From: an uncultured Actinomycetes bacterium
GTDB lineage: Bacteria > Actinomycetota > Actinomycetes > Nanopelagicales > Nanopelagicaceae
Direction: 5' to 3'
Assembly: GCA_903875815.1 (NCBI GenBank)
Contig: CAIQXR010000158.1
Coordinates: 1 to 10,444 of the forward strand
DNA length: 10,444 bases
Shown here: positions 1-7,470 of the stretch, piece after piece
How the letters are laid out: every line of letters begins with the position of its first letter
Position numbering within the stretch: the stretch's first letter is position 1
Translations under genes and position numbers: made by a program
Notes under the pieces: model-generated
Database searches by the model: none
What the model saw: only the letters and a program-made list of their open reading frames with translations
Told to the model about the DNA's origin: nothing

Positions 1-407
1 ATCTTCTCAGATGCTGATGATGAGAAGCCATGAGCCTCGACGGTAACCTTTACAGAAATTTCACCATTTCCTAGGACCTTAACTGGATAGCCATCACGAA
101 CAGCGCCCTTTGCAATCAAATCTGCAACGGTGACAGTGCCACCCTTGGGATAGAGAGCATTGATTGTTGAGACGTTCACTGGCTGATATTCCACACGCTC
201 TGGGTTCTTGAAACCGCGAAGCTTAGGAAGACGCATGACGAGAGGTAGCTGACCACCTTCGAAGCCGGCGCGAACAACGTTACGAGCACGTGTTCCCTTG
301 CCGCCACGACCTGCAGTCTTACCCTTTGATGCTTCACCGCGACCCTTACGGGTGCGAGCCTTCTTTGCTCCTGGAGCTGGACGAAGATGATGGACCTTAA
401 GAACCAT
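1..407 (-). CDS. rplO: 50S ribosomal protein L15, 3' end outside window
   Basis: L15 is a late-assembling protein of the large ribosomal subunit that binds 23S rRNA. The visible 135 residues begin [18 protein letters not shown], the N-terminus typical of actinobacterial L15, followed by a Gly/Arg/Lys-rich rRNA-binding tail ([21 protein letters not shown], about residues 22-42). The conserved [11 protein letters not shown] and [10 protein letters not shown] segments come next (about residues 46-68), then the globular C-terminal domain. Family members are about 145-150 residues, so only the last 10 to 15 residues and the stop are cut off by the window edge. The ATG lies two bases after the rpmD stop. 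A perfect Shine-Dalgarno (GAGGAGGT, 417-424) sits inside the last rpmD codons and fixes this start. In related genomes secY usually follows, but it is not visible here. Confidence 0.97.
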   Translation of the reverse strand, partial: MVLKVHHLRPAPGAKKARTRKGRGEASKGKTAGRGGKGTRARNVVRAGFEGGQLPLVMRLPKLRGFKNPERVEYQPVNVSTINALYPKGGTVTVADLIAKGAVRDGYPVKVLGNGEISVKVTVEAHGFSSSASEK

Positions 408-409
408 TC

Positions 410-592
410 TTATTCGACCTCCTCTACCTTGATCATGTGACGAACAGCGACGACCATTCCGCGAATCTCGGGACGATCTTCCTTAACTACAACATCACCG
501 ATTCGCTTCAAACCGAGTGATCGCAAAGTGTCGCGATGCTCTGGACGAGCTCCGACCTTTGAACGAAGTTGGGTAACTTTAAGACGTGGCAT
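410..592 (-). CDS. rpmD: 50S ribosomal protein L30
   Basis: L30 is a small single-domain protein of the large subunit that contacts 23S rRNA near 5S rRNA. The 60-residue product matches the compact bacterial form. It starts with the conserved [11 protein letters not shown] strand, continues with the helix and turn [15 protein letters not shown], and ends with the [14 protein letters not shown] strand. The start codon overlaps the rpsE stop by one base (TAATG), so it is probably translated by ribosomes that have just finished S5; the upstream Shine-Dalgarno is weak (GGTAGGTAG). Its own final codons, for Glu-Glu-Val, carry the strong Shine-Dalgarno of rplO. Identification is secure because sequence, length and position between S5 and L15 all agree. 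Confidence 0.97.
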   Translation of the reverse strand: MPRLKVTQLRSKVGARPEHRDTLRSLGLKRIGDVVVKEDRPEIRGMVVAVRHMIKVEEVE

Positions 593-1227
593 TAGTTGCT
601 ACCTACCGATGCTGCTAGTGCACGAACAATTGCTGCTGGTGCGACATCTTCTAGAGGACGTCCACGGCGAGCAGCGATTGCAGATGGAGCTTCGAGTGAA
701 CGAAGCGCTGCAGCTGTTGCGTGAACCATGTTGATGGGGTTGTTCGAACCAAGTGACTTGGTTAGAACATCAGAAATTCCTGCGCACTCAAGTACGGCAC
801 GAACTGGACCACCAGCGATAACTCCGGTACCAGGTGATGCTGGACGAAGGAGTACAACTCCTGCAGCCTTCTCGCCTTGTACTGGGTGAGGAATGGTGCC
901 GCCGATAAGAGGAACCTTGAAGAATGACTTCTTCGCCTCTTCGACTGCCTTAGCAATAGCTTGTGGAACTTCCTTAGCCTTGCCGTAACCGATTCCGACA
1001 GTTCCCTTTTCGTCACCGACGACTACGAGAGCTGTGAAGGAGAAACGACGTCCACCCTTAACAACCTTCGATACGCGGTTAATGAAAACTACGCGCTCGG
1101 TGTATGGAGACTTCTCTTTCTCAGGTGCGCCATCGCGACCGCGACGTTCGCGGCGATCGTTGCCGCCCTTACCACCCTGGCCGCCATCACGTGATGGAGC
1201 TGATGAAGTATTAGGAGTAGTTGCCAT
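592..1227 (-). CDS. rpsE: 30S ribosomal protein S5
   Basis: S5 sits at the mRNA entry side of the small subunit and contributes to decoding accuracy. The 211-residue product has a disordered Gly/Arg/Asp-rich head (residues 1-40), common in actinobacterial S5. Next comes the double-stranded-RNA-binding-like domain (about 42-107, with [19 protein letters not shown] and [15 protein letters not shown]), and then the C-terminal domain with [18 protein letters not shown] (133-150) and [11 protein letters not shown] (161-171). The loop in which spectinomycin-resistance changes arise in other bacteria (SKVVKGG, 53-59) looks wild type. The start overlaps the rplR stop by one base (TAATG) and has only a weak Shine-Dalgarno, suggesting re-initiation after L18. 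The stop overlaps the rpmD start in the same way. Confidence 0.98.
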   Translation of the reverse strand: MATTPNTSSAPSRDGGQGGKGGNDRRERRGRDGAPEKEKSPYTERVVFINRVSKVVKGGRRFSFTALVVVGDEKGTVGIGYGKAKEVPQAIAKAVEEAKKSFFKVPLIGGTIPHPVQGEKAAGVVLLRPASPGTGVIAGGPVRAVLECAGISDVLTKSLGSNNPINMVHATAAALRSLEAPSAIAARRGRPLEDVAPAAIVRALAASVGSN

Positions 1228-1607
1228 TAGAAGTCCAATCCACTCTCGCGAGCTGCATCAGCAAGTGCTGCGATACGGCCGGTGTACTTATTTCCTGCGC
1301 GGTCGAAGACCACTGTAGAAATTCCTTTTGCAGTCGCACGCTCTGCGATGGCCTTGCCCACGATGCGAGCCTTTGCGCTCTTATCGCTTGAAGAATCCTT
1401 GCGGAGTGCATCTTCCATGGTGCTTGCTGAAACCAAAGTCTGACCGATGGAATCATCAACAATCTGGACGAAGAGGTGACGAGTTGAACGTGATACGACA
1501 AGACGTGGACGAGCGGTTGTACCGACGACCTTCTTGCGAACACGGAAGTGGCGACGGGCGCGTGCCTTCTGTGAGGAGCCCTTAGAGACCTTTACACCGA
1601 TAGCCAT
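1227..1607 (-). CDS. rplR: 50S ribosomal protein L18
   Basis: L18 binds 5S rRNA and, with L5, helps anchor it in the central protuberance of the large subunit. The 126-residue product has the basic N-terminal tail ([18 protein letters not shown]) and the conserved strand and turn [21 protein letters not shown] helix with [19 protein letters not shown] and the signature [23 protein letters not shown] follow, with the usual C-terminus SGLDF. Length is normal for the family. The start overlaps the rplF stop (TAATG at 1605-1609), so coupling to L6 translation is likely; an AGGT about eleven bases upstream is the only Shine-Dalgarno hint. Confidence 0.98.
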   Translation of the reverse strand: MAIGVKVSKGSSQKARARRHFRVRKKVVGTTARPRLVVSRSTRHLFVQIVDDSIGQTLVSASTMEDALRKDSSSDKSAKARIVGKAIAERATAKGISTVVFDRAGNKYTGRIAALADAARESGLDF

Positions 1608-2146
1608 TACTTCTTACCTGTCTTTCCTTGCTTACGACGGATGCGTTGTCCATCTAAGTGAAGTCCCTTGCCCTTGTATGGGTCAGACTTACGAAGCTTC
1701 TGGATCTTTGCAACGGTCTCACCGACGAGCTGCTTATCGATTCCCTGAACGTGGAAGCGAGTTGGCGACTCAACCTTGAAGGTGATTCCTTCAGGGGCTG
1801 GGAAGAGAATGTTGTGGCTGTATCCGAGCTGGAATTCAAGATCCTTGCCCTTTTCAGCTACGCGGTAACCGACACCAACGATGGTGATCGACTTCTGGTA
1901 ACCGTTAACGACGCCTTCGATGAGGTTAGCAACGAGGGTGCGTGAGAGGCCGTGGAGTGAACGAGCTTCGCGTGAATCATCTGGTCGTGTGACGAGAATC
2001 TGCTCAGCTTCCTTCTTCACGGTGATTGGTGCACGAAGATCGAGTGAGAGTGAACCCTTAGGGCCCTTCACTGCAACATTCTGACCAGCAATAGTGATTT
2101 CGACTCCTGATGGAATCGCGATGGGGTTTCTACCGATACGTGACAT
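1607..2146 (-). CDS. rplF: 50S ribosomal protein L6
   Basis: L6 is built from two tandem homologous domains and lies near the factor-binding stalk base of the large subunit, close to the sarcin-ricin loop. The 179-residue product opens with [17 protein letters not shown]. The second half contains the signature [21 protein letters not shown], the segment [18 protein letters not shown], and the C-terminal rRNA-contact motif [16 protein letters not shown] followed by a lysine-rich end. Length is normal. The start lies five bases after the rpsH stop. The Shine-Dalgarno match GGTGAT (2151-2156) overlaps the last Trp codon and the TGA stop of rpsH, so termination and initiation share sequence. The gene ends with a TAATG overlap with rplR. 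Confidence 0.98.
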   Translation of the reverse strand: MSRIGRNPIAIPSGVEITIAGQNVAVKGPKGSLSLDLRAPITVKKEAEQILVTRPDDSREARSLHGLSRTLVANLIEGVVNGYQKSITIVGVGYRVAEKGKDLEFQLGYSHNILFPAPEGITFKVESPTRFHVQGIDKQLVGETVAKIQKLRKSDPYKGKGLHLDGQRIRRKQGKTGKK

Positions 2147-2151
2147 TTACA

Positions 2152-2556
2152 TCACCATACGTAGGCGAGAACTTCTCCGCCTACACCTTGCTTGTTAGCT
2201 GCCTTATCGGTCAAGAGACCGGATGAGGTAGAGATGATGGCGACGCCGAGGCCACCCAAAACCTTAGGAAGCGCAGTCGACTTTGCGTAAACGCGAAGTC
2301 CTGGCTTGGAGACACGACGAAGACCTGCGATTGAACGCTGGCGATCTGCGCCGAACTTCAAATCGATGGTGAGTGTCTTGCCGAAACCGGTTGCATTGTT
2401 CTCAACCTTGAATCCAGCGATGTAACCCTCTTGCTTGAGGATTTCTGCAATACGAACCTTGACCGATGACGACGGCATGGAAACCGTGTCATGGTAGGCA
2501 GAGTTCGCGTTGCGCAGACGTGCAAGCATGTCTGCGATCGGATCTGTCATTGTCAT
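2152..2556 (-). CDS. rpsH: 30S ribosomal protein S8
   Basis: S8 is a primary 16S rRNA-binding protein that organises the central domain of the small subunit. In Escherichia coli it also represses translation of its own operon mRNA. The 134-residue product begins [23 protein letters not shown], contains the conserved [17 protein letters not shown] region, and ends with the rRNA-binding signature segment [13 protein letters not shown], followed by GGEVLAYVW. An alternative start two codons downstream (the second ATG) cannot be excluded, but related actinobacterial proteins use the longer MTMTDP form. This gene is preceded by a 103-base spacer, the largest gap inside the S10-spc run, with structured sequence described separately. 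Its TGA stop forms part of the rplF ribosome-binding site. Confidence 0.98.
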   Translation of the reverse strand: MTMTDPIADMLARLRNANSAYHDTVSMPSSSVKVRIAEILKQEGYIAGFKVENNATGFGKTLTIDLKFGADRQRSIAGLRRVSKPGLRVYAKSTALPKVLGGLGVAIISTSSGLLTDKAANKQGVGGEVLAYVW

Positions 2557-2659
2557 TCTTGGCCTTTGGCCTTTCTCGAGCCGGTTTCCAGAACTTTTTC
2601 TGGACCTGTCACGTAGTTATTTTTGGTGGTGCTAGTGGAAAGTAATTGTCGGTTGACGA
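2557..2659 (-). promoter_or_regulatory. structured spacer between rpsZ and rpsH
   Basis: This 103-base spacer is far longer than the others within the S10-spc run (0-37 bases). Read in the transcript direction it contains TCCAGAA, loop AAAG, then TTCTGGA: a perfect 7-bp stem at 2587-2604. A second small hairpin, GGCC-AAA-GGCC (2561-2571), lies just before the start codon. The sequence AAAGGCC occurs twice in tandem (2561-2574). The copy nearer the ATG supplies the probable Shine-Dalgarno AAAGG six bases upstream, so its GG would be paired in the hairpin. No U-run follows the first stem, so a standard terminator is unlikely. I see no convincing promoter. Translational control of rpsH is possible but is an inference; mRNA processing or an unconstrained spacer are alternatives. 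Confidence 0.4.
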
Positions 2660-2845
2660 TTACCAAGAAGCTTTTGTGATGCCAGGTAGTTCACCACGGT
2701 GTGCCATCTCTCGGAAGCAGATACGGCAGATGCCGAACTTCTGATAGACAGAGTGTGGACGACCACAACGCTGGCAGCGTGTGTAGCCACGAACTTTGAA
2801 CTTAGGCTTGCGAGCTGCGCGAACCTTGAGTGATGTCTTTGCCAT
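2660..2845 (-). CDS. rpsZ: 30S ribosomal protein S14, zinc-binding type (S14 type Z)
   Basis: S14 helps assemble the head of the small subunit near the A-site tRNA. The 61-residue product is the short zinc-ribbon form: four cysteines in two CxxC pairs (C24/C27 in RCQRC, C40/C43 in CRIC) would hold one zinc ion, and the end reads [18 protein letters not shown] as in this family. The cysteine-free form (rpsN) is about 100 residues and is not present here. An in-frame ATG at 2884 would add 13 residues inside the rplE 3' end. The shorter start is preferred because AGGAGG lies six bases before it and because [10 protein letters not shown] is the conserved N-terminus. It lies 13 bases after rplE and is followed by the long spacer before rpsH. 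Confidence 0.97.
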   Translation of the reverse strand: MAKTSLKVRAARKPKFKVRGYTRCQRCGRPHSVYQKFGICRICFREMAHRGELPGITKASW

Positions 2846-2851
2846 TTCTCG

Positions 2852-2857
2852 CCTCCT
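2852..2857 (-). promoter_or_regulatory. rpsZ ribosome-binding site (AGGAGG)
   Basis: A perfect AGGAGG lies six bases upstream of the ATG at 2843-2845, within the 13-base gap after the rplE stop. It decides the rpsZ start against the longer in-frame ATG at 2884, which lies inside the conserved rplE C-terminal coding sequence. Confidence 0.85.
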
Positions 2858-2858
2858 C

Positions 2859-3416
2859 TTATGCTTCCTTGAAGGGGAATCCAAGTTGCTTCAGCAACTC
2901 GCGGCCCTCTTCATCGTTCTTAGCTGTGGTTACAAAAGTGATATCCATACCGCGCTGACGATCAACCTTGTCCTGCTCGATTTCAGGGAATACAACCTGC
3001 TCGGTAAGACCGAAGGTGTAGTTACCGTTGCCATCGAACTGCTTTGGTGAGAGACCGCGGAAGTCACGGATACGTGGAAGAGCGATGCTGAGTAAGCGAT
3101 CGGTGAATTCCCACATACGGTCATTGCGAAGTGTGACGTGAGCGCCAATTGGCATACCTTCACGCAACTTGAACTGAGCAATTGACTTACGAGACTTGGT
3201 GACCTGAGGCTTTTGGCCGGTGATGATGGTGAGATCGCGGATCGCACCTTCGATGAGCTTGGAGTCGCGAGCTGCTTCGCCAACACCCATATTCACAACA
3301 ACCTTAACCAAGGTAGGGATCTGCATAACGTTGGGGTATGCAAACTTTGTCTTGAGTGCAGGTGCAATCTCAGAACGGTAGCGCGCCTTGAGGCGTGGGC
3401 TTGTGGTTGTAGACAT
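2859..3416 (-). CDS. rplE: 50S ribosomal protein L5
   Basis: L5 binds 5S rRNA, sits in the central protuberance of the large subunit and contacts P-site tRNA. The 185-residue product has the typical order: [26 protein letters not shown], then the signature [21 protein letters not shown], then [31 protein letters not shown], and the C-terminal region with [31 protein letters not shown] and [21 protein letters not shown]. Length is normal. The ATG is two bases beyond the rplX stop and AAAGGA lies about nine bases upstream. In Escherichia coli the S8 repressor site is at the start of this gene. Here only two bases separate rplX from rplE and I did not recognise an S8-binding helix, so that mode of control is not evident. 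Confidence 0.98.
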   Translation of the reverse strand: MSTTTSPRLKARYRSEIAPALKTKFAYPNVMQIPTLVKVVVNMGVGEAARDSKLIEGAIRDLTIITGQKPQVTKSRKSIAQFKLREGMPIGAHVTLRNDRMWEFTDRLLSIALPRIRDFRGLSPKQFDGNGNYTFGLTEQVVFPEIEQDKVDRQRGMDITFVTTAKNDEEGRELLKQLGFPFKEA

Positions 3417-3418
3417 TA

Positions 3419-3736
3419 TTAGATGTCCTTTCCGGAGCGGCGAGAGATGCGAACATTCTTGCCATTCTCATCCTTGCGTGAGCCAAGACGTGTTGCCTTG
3501 CCATCGCCATCAACCAACATCACGTTTGAGATGTGGATCGAAGATTCCATGGTGAGGATTCCGCCGACTTTGACGCCGCGCTCGCTGGTTGTCTCTTGGG
3601 TGTGCTTCTTAACGCGAGCAACACCTTCAACGATCAGACGCTGATCATCCTTATTTACCTGGAGCACCTTGCCTGTTACGCCTTTATCTTTTCCGGCGAT
3701 AACGAGGACGGTGTCGCCCTTTTTAATCTGTGACAT
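3419..3736 (-). CDS. rplX: 50S ribosomal protein L24
   Basis: L24 is an assembly-initiating protein that binds domain I of 23S rRNA near the exit of the peptide tunnel. The 105-residue product carries an N-terminal KOW motif (residues about 5-27: [20 protein letters not shown] and following) and then [11 protein letters not shown]. Next come [19 protein letters not shown] and a basic C-terminal tail with [10 protein letters not shown]. The start is three bases past the rplN stop, and its Shine-Dalgarno GGAGGTG (3746-3752) is encoded by the final Pro-Glu-Val codons of rplN. Length and order between L14 and L5 are standard. Confidence 0.98.
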   Translation of the reverse strand: MSQIKKGDTVLVIAGKDKGVTGKVLQVNKDDQRLIVEGVARVKKHTQETTSERGVKVGGILTMESSIHISNVMLVDGDGKATRLGSRKDENGKNVRISRRSGKDI

Positions 3737-3739
3737 GGG

Positions 3740-4108
3740 TTAGAGCACCTCCGGCGCTAGCGAAATGATCTTCATGAACTTCTTGTCGCGAAGTTCGCGA
3801 GCAACTGGTCCGAAGATGCGAGTACCGCGTGGCTCGCCATCCGCTTTGAGGATGACAGCTGCGTTCTCATCAAACTTAATGTAGGAACCATCAGGGCGAC
3901 GGTTCTCCTTGACGGTGCGAACGATGACAGCCTTAACGACTTCACCCTTCTTCACTGTTCCGCCAGGGATTGCATCCTTTACGGTGCAGACGATGACATC
4001 ACCGATGCCGGCATAGCGACGCTTGGAACCACCGAGAACACGGATACAAAGGAGTTCCTTTGCGCCTGTGTTATCAGCGACGCGAAGTCGCGATTCTTGT
4101 TGAATCAT
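3740..4108 (-). CDS. rplN: 50S ribosomal protein L14
   Basis: L14 lies at the subunit interface, where it forms part of an intersubunit bridge, and it is also the docking site of the silencing factor RsfS in characterised bacteria. The 122-residue product is the standard length and very conserved: [22 protein letters not shown], then [17 protein letters not shown], then [21 protein letters not shown] and [29 protein letters not shown], ending [10 protein letters not shown]. It follows rpsQ by only 19 bases, with GGTGA eight bases before the ATG as a partial Shine-Dalgarno. This gene conventionally opens the spc block; here nothing separates it from the S10 block. Confidence 0.98.
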   Translation of the reverse strand: MIQQESRLRVADNTGAKELLCIRVLGGSKRRYAGIGDVIVCTVKDAIPGGTVKKGEVVKAVIVRTVKENRRPDGSYIKFDENAAVILKADGEPRGTRIFGPVARELRDKKFMKIISLAPEVL

Positions 4109-4127
4109 TTTTTAATTCACCAGTCCC

Positions 4128-4403
4128 TTACTTAGCCTTCTCGATGATCTGAACAACGCGCCAGCGCTTGGTAGCAGATAGCGGACGTGTCTCCATAAGG
4201 AGGACGCGATCGCCAATTCCGGCTTCGTTCTTCTCGTCATGTGCCTTGAGCTTGTGTGAGCGGGTCATAACCTTGGAGTAAAGACCGTGCTTAACGCGAT
4301 CCTGGATAACGACGGTGACGGTCTTATCCATCTTGTCGCTGGTTACGATGCCTTCACGAGTCTTGCGGAATCCGCGAGTCTCTTCAGAGTTATTCGAGGT
4401 CAT
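4128..4403 (-). CDS. rpsQ: 30S ribosomal protein S17
   Basis: S17 is an OB-fold primary binder of the 5' domain of 16S rRNA. The 91-residue product has a short polar head (residues 1-9) and then the actinobacterial-type sequence [21 protein letters not shown] basic hairpin region [20 protein letters not shown] and the C-terminal signature [22 protein letters not shown] follow. The start codon overlaps the rpmC stop in an ATGA arrangement (4400-4403), and GGAGGTG (4408-4414), written in the Gly-Gly codons of rpmC, provides a strong Shine-Dalgarno. It is the last gene of the classical S10 block. Confidence 0.98.
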   Translation of the reverse strand: MTSNNSEETRGFRKTREGIVTSDKMDKTVTVVIQDRVKHGLYSKVMTRSHKLKAHDEKNEAGIGDRVLLMETRPLSATKRWRVVQIIEKAK

Positions 4404-4618
4404 GCCGCACCTCCAATTCCCAATTCACGTTCACGCAAGATTGTGTAAATACGAGCGATCTCTTTACGAACCGCGGTCAAACGACCGTGGCTTTCTAGTT
4501 GGCCGGTAGCTGCCTGGAAGCGAAGGTTGAAAAGTTCTTCCTTAGCCTCACGCAATTTGATTGCCAATTCATCTGTGGAGAGCGCGCGAAGCGACTCAGC
4601 AGTTAATACATCAGCCAT
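4400..4618 (-). CDS. rpmC: 50S ribosomal protein L29
   Basis: L29 is a small two-helix protein near the tunnel exit of the large subunit, next to L23. The 72-residue product fits the family: helix 1 covers about [32 protein letters not shown], the turn is ESHGR, and helix 2 is [22 protein letters not shown] short Gly/Ala tail follows. The start overlaps the rplP stop by one base (TAATG), and GAGGAG (4624-4629), lying in the last two Glu codons of rplP, is the Shine-Dalgarno. The stop shares four bases with the rpsQ start. Confidence 0.97.
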   Translation of the reverse strand: MADVLTAESLRALSTDELAIKLREAKEELFNLRFQAATGQLESHGRLTAVRKEIARIYTILRERELGIGGAA

Positions 4619-5031
4619 TAGAACTCCTCACGCTTAACTACTCGACACTTCATTGGAAGCTTGTGAATCGCACGTGTCATAGCTTCGGTGGCTAGCTCTT
4701 CGCTAACGCCAGAAACTTCGAACATCACACGACCAGGCTTAACGTTGGCAATCCACCACTCAGGTGAACCCTTACCGGAACCCATACGTGTTTCCGCAGG
4801 CTTCTTGGTAAGTGGACGATCTGGATAAATATTGATCCACACCTTTCCACCACGCTTGATATGACGAGTCATAGCAATACGTGCAGCTTCAATCTGACGG
4901 TTGGTGACGTATGCAGGCTCAAGAGCTTGGATACCGAAGTCGCCGAAGGCCACTGTTGTTCCGCCCTTTGACTTGCCACCACGATCTGGGTGGTGCTGCT
5001 TACGGTGCTTAACGCGACGTGGAATTAACAT
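4618..5031 (-). CDS. rplP: 50S ribosomal protein L16
   Basis: L16 binds near the A-site and helps position tRNA at the peptidyl-transferase region. The 137-residue product starts [14 protein letters not shown] and continues with [31 protein letters not shown]. It carries [21 protein letters not shown] and the conserved loop RMGSGKG (82-88), in which the Arg corresponds to the residue hydroxylated in Escherichia coli. It ends [13 protein letters not shown]. Whether this organism modifies that Arg cannot be seen here. The start overlaps the rpsC stop by one base. AAGGAGG (5041-5047), within the Glu-Gly-Gly codons of the rpsC C-terminus, is a near-perfect Shine-Dalgarno. Confidence 0.98.
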   Translation of the reverse strand: MLIPRRVKHRKQHHPDRGGKSKGGTTVAFGDFGIQALEPAYVTNRQIEAARIAMTRHIKRGGKVWINIYPDRPLTKKPAETRMGSGKGSPEWWIANVKPGRVMFEVSGVSEELATEAMTRAIHKLPMKCRVVKREEF

Positions 5032-5831
5032 TAGTTAGCTCCTCCTTCTACAACTGGCGCTTCAGTCGCAGGTGCATCGACTGCTGGTGCAACATGAGAA
5101 GTTGTTACTTCACCACGTGGTGCACGAGGAGCGCGAGGTCCGCGATTCTGAGTTGGCTTTGGTGCGCGTGCTGCGGCAAGTGCTGCTGCTGCGCGCTCTG
5201 CACGGGACTCGATAACTTCACCCTTGTAGATCCAGACCTTTACGCCTAGACGACCGAAGGTGGTGTGAGCCTCGTAGAAGCCGTAATCGATATCGGCACG
5301 AAGTGTGTGAAGAGGTACGCGACCTTCACGATAGAACTCTGAGCGAGACATTTCTGCTCCGCCGAGACGTCCACCGCACTGTACGCGGATACCCTGTGCG
5401 CCAGCCTTAAGAGCTGTCTGCATTGACTTACGCATTGCGCGACGGAAAGAGACACGTGCAGCGAGCTGCTCTGCGATTCCCTGTGCGACGAGCTGTGCGT
5501 CGATCTCTGGGTTCTTCACTTCGAGAATATTGAGCTGAACCTGCTTGCCGGTGAGCTTCTCGAGATCGAGGCGGATGCGGTCTGCTTCCATGCCACGACG
5601 TCCGATAACAATTCCTGGACGAGCAGTGTGAAGATCTACGCGAACGCGCTCACGAGTACGCTCGATCTCAATGCGAGATACACCAGCGCGCTCCATGCCC
5701 TTGTTCATTAGGCGACGGATCTCGATATCTTCTTTTACATAATCCTTGTAAAGCTTCTCTGCATACCAACGAGATTTGAACTCGGTGGTGATTCCAAGGC
5801 GAAAGCCGTGTGGATTTACTTTTTGACCCAT
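5031..5831 (-). CDS. rpsC: 30S ribosomal protein S3
   Basis: S3 forms part of the mRNA entry pore of the small subunit and contributes to unwinding of structured mRNA. The 266-residue product has the N-terminal [16 protein letters not shown] and a type-2 KH RNA-binding domain with the GRRG loop at 77-80. Basic residues R130, R131, R134 and K135 match the mRNA-contacting patch described in Escherichia coli, and the C-terminal domain follows ([14 protein letters not shown], 150-163; [11 protein letters not shown], 196-206). Beyond about residue 211 comes a low-complexity Ala/Pro/Arg then Glu/Val-rich tail of about 55 residues, probably disordered. Such tails are usual in actinobacterial S3. The ATG directly abuts the rplV stop (TAAATG). 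Confidence 0.98.
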   Translation of the reverse strand: MGQKVNPHGFRLGITTEFKSRWYAEKLYKDYVKEDIEIRRLMNKGMERAGVSRIEIERTRERVRVDLHTARPGIVIGRRGMEADRIRLDLEKLTGKQVQLNILEVKNPEIDAQLVAQGIAEQLAARVSFRRAMRKSMQTALKAGAQGIRVQCGGRLGGAEMSRSEFYREGRVPLHTLRADIDYGFYEAHTTFGRLGVKVWIYKGEVIESRAERAAAALAAARAPKPTQNRGPRAPRAPRGEVTTSHVAPAVDAPATEAPVVEGGAN

Positions 5832-6311
5832 TTATTCGGCCTTCCCTTCTGATGCAGCAGCAGACTTCTTAGCCGCTGGCTTTTCGAGCTTCACTGATGT
5901 TGAGTGTGCGCTCTTCTTACGTGGACCGTGTGACCGGTAGTTCACGTCATCAGAGACAACAACAGTAATTGTTGAGGTGCGCTTGTTGATGCGGAAACCG
6001 CGACCCTGCGCACGTGGACGGAAGCGCTTCAAGGTGAAGCCTTCGTCAACGGTAGCTTCTGCAACGAAGAGCTCAGAAGCATCACGAAGTGATGGGTTCT
6101 TCTGCTTTGCGTTAGCGACAGCTGAGTTAAGAAGAGTGAAGATCTCTGAACCAACTTCTTGATTAGAGAACTTGAGTGTCGATAGTGCAACATCTGCACG
6201 CTCGCCACGGATCAAGTTGACGACGCGACGCGCCTTCTGAGGAGTTGTACGTGTGCTCTGAAGTGAGGCACGTGCAACAAGAGCTGTGTCTTGGTTAGGT
6301 AACTTAGCCAC
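5832..6311 (-). CDS. rplV: 50S ribosomal protein L22, GTG start
   Basis: L22 lines the peptide exit tunnel with a long beta-hairpin. The 159-residue product has the core motif [24 protein letters not shown] and the helix [19 protein letters not shown]. The tunnel hairpin [20 protein letters not shown] has no deletion of the kind linked to macrolide resistance elsewhere, and the strand [11 protein letters not shown] follows it. After about residue 130 there is a Lys/Ala/Ser-rich tail, a common actinobacterial extension. The start is GTG, the only non-ATG start among the 20 genes whose start is visible. It overlaps the end of rpsS by eight bases, with GGAG (6320-6323) eight bases upstream. No ATG nearby gives a better fit, and MAKLP is a plausible N-terminus. 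Confidence 0.96.
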   Translation of the reverse strand: MAKLPNQDTALVARASLQSTRTTPQKARRVVNLIRGERADVALSTLKFSNQEVGSEIFTLLNSAVANAKQKNPSLRDASELFVAEATVDEGFTLKRFRPRAQGRGFRINKRTSTITVVVSDDVNYRSHGPRKKSAHSTSVKLEKPAAKKSAAASEGKAE

Positions 6312-6585
6312 GAGATGCTCTCCGATCGTCCTTAACGTGACCGCGGAATGTACGAGTTGGTGAAAACTCGCCGAGCTTGTGCCCGATCATTGCCTCGGTG
6401 ATAAATACTGGAACATGCTTGCGGCCGTCATGAACAGCGATGGTGTGACCGATCATTGAAGGAACGATCATTGAACGTCGCGACCAAGTCTTGATGACAT
6501 TCTTGGTATTCGCTTCGTTCTGAGCGTCGACCTTCTTGATGAGGTGACCGTCCACGAATGGACCCTTTTTTAAACTACGTGGCAT
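6304..6585 (-). CDS. rpsS: 30S ribosomal protein S19
   Basis: S19 lies in the head of the small subunit, contacts S13 and faces the large subunit. The 93-residue product is the standard length. It contains the nearly invariant [40 protein letters not shown], and [27 protein letters not shown]. The ATG is preceded by AAGGAG ten bases upstream, and the stop codon of rplB supplies the first bases of that Shine-Dalgarno. Its last codons contain the ribosome-binding site and start of rplV. Confidence 0.98.
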   Translation of the reverse strand: MPRSLKKGPFVDGHLIKKVDAQNEANTKNVIKTWSRRSMIVPSMIGHTIAVHDGRKHVPVFITEAMIGHKLGEFSPTRTFRGHVKDDRRASRG

Positions 6586-6599
6586 TTGCAGTCGGCTCC

Positions 6600-7433
6600 T
6601 TAACGCTTCTTGTTCGACTTGCGACGACGGACAATCATGGAATCGCTCGCCTTTTTCTTGCGAGTACGACCTTCAGGCTTACCCCATGGAGAAACCGGGT
6701 GACGGCCTCCAGAAGTCTTACCTTCACCACCACCGTGTGGGTGGTCAACTGGGTTCATAACAACACCACGGACAGTTGGGCGAACGCCGAGCCAGCGCTT
6801 ACGGCCAGCCTTTCCGTAGTTAATGTTGGATTGTTCTGCGTTACCGACTTCACCAACGGTGGCGCGGCAGCGAACATCAACGTTACGAATTTCGCCAGAA
6901 GGCATACGGAGTTGTGCGTATGCGCCTTCCTTAGCAACGAGCTGAACTGATGCGCCAGCTGAACGAGCGATCTTCGCTCCTCCACCTGGACGTAGTTCGA
7001 TTGCGTGAACGACGGTACCTACTGGGATATTGCGCAGTGGCAAGTTATTGCCAGGCTTGATATCTGCAGATGGACCATTTTCAATGCGATCGCCCTGGTT
7101 GAGCTTGTTGGGTGCGATGATGTAACGCTTCTCGCCATCTGCGTAGTGCAAGAGTGCAATACGAGCTGTGCGGTTTGGGTCGTATTCGATATGGGCAACC
7201 TTTGCTGGGATGCCATCTTTATCGTTACGTGTGAAGTCAATGACGCGGTATGCGCGCTTATGACCGCCGCCTTGGTGGCGAACTGTGATGCGACCAGTCG
7301 CGTTACGACCGCCCTTGGAGTGCAGTGGACGAACCAATGACTTCTCAGGAGTTGTGCGAGTGATCTCAGCAAAATCTGGGACGCTGGCGCCGCGCTGACC
7401 TGGTGTGGTCGGCTTGAGCTTACGTAGTGCCAT
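6600..7433 (-). CDS. rplB: 50S ribosomal protein L2
   Basis: L2 is one of the most conserved large-subunit proteins, needed for subunit joining and tRNA placement near the peptidyl-transferase centre. The 277-residue product opens [14 protein letters not shown] and includes [20 protein letters not shown] and [20 protein letters not shown]. It also has [20 protein letters not shown], then [31 protein letters not shown], and ends with a Lys/Arg-rich tail. The first His of DHPHGGGEG (H231) corresponds to the functionally important H229 of Escherichia coli L2. The 37-base gap after rplW is the widest inside the S10 block. GGAG lies six bases upstream of the ATG. Confidence 0.98.
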   Translation of the reverse strand: MALRKLKPTTPGQRGASVPDFAEITRTTPEKSLVRPLHSKGGRNATGRITVRHQGGGHKRAYRVIDFTRNDKDGIPAKVAHIEYDPNRTARIALLHYADGEKRYIIAPNKLNQGDRIENGPSADIKPGNNLPLRNIPVGTVVHAIELRPGGGAKIARSAGASVQLVAKEGAYAQLRMPSGEIRNVDVRCRATVGEVGNAEQSNINYGKAGRKRWLGVRPTVRGVVMNPVDHPHGGGEGKTSGGRHPVSPWGKPEGRTRKKKASDSMIVRRRKSNKKR

Positions 7434-7470
7434 TTATATCTCCGTATTCCTTCTCAAAGTACCCGCTCCC

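Noticed and set aside
2846..2884. Longer rpsZ start at the ATG at 2884
   Set aside because: The extra residues ([13 protein letters not shown]) lie in the rplE coding sequence and are absent from the family; AGGAGG sits correctly only for the start at 2845.
3411..3440. Possible S8 repressor site at the rplX/rplE junction, as in Escherichia coli
   Set aside because: The genes are two bases apart and I see no helix resembling the S8-binding site in this stretch.
6558..6950. 130-codon plus-strand open frame opposite rplB and rpsS
   Set aside because: It is the reverse-strand shadow of two highly conserved genes; it has no plausible ribosome-binding site and no family resemblance.
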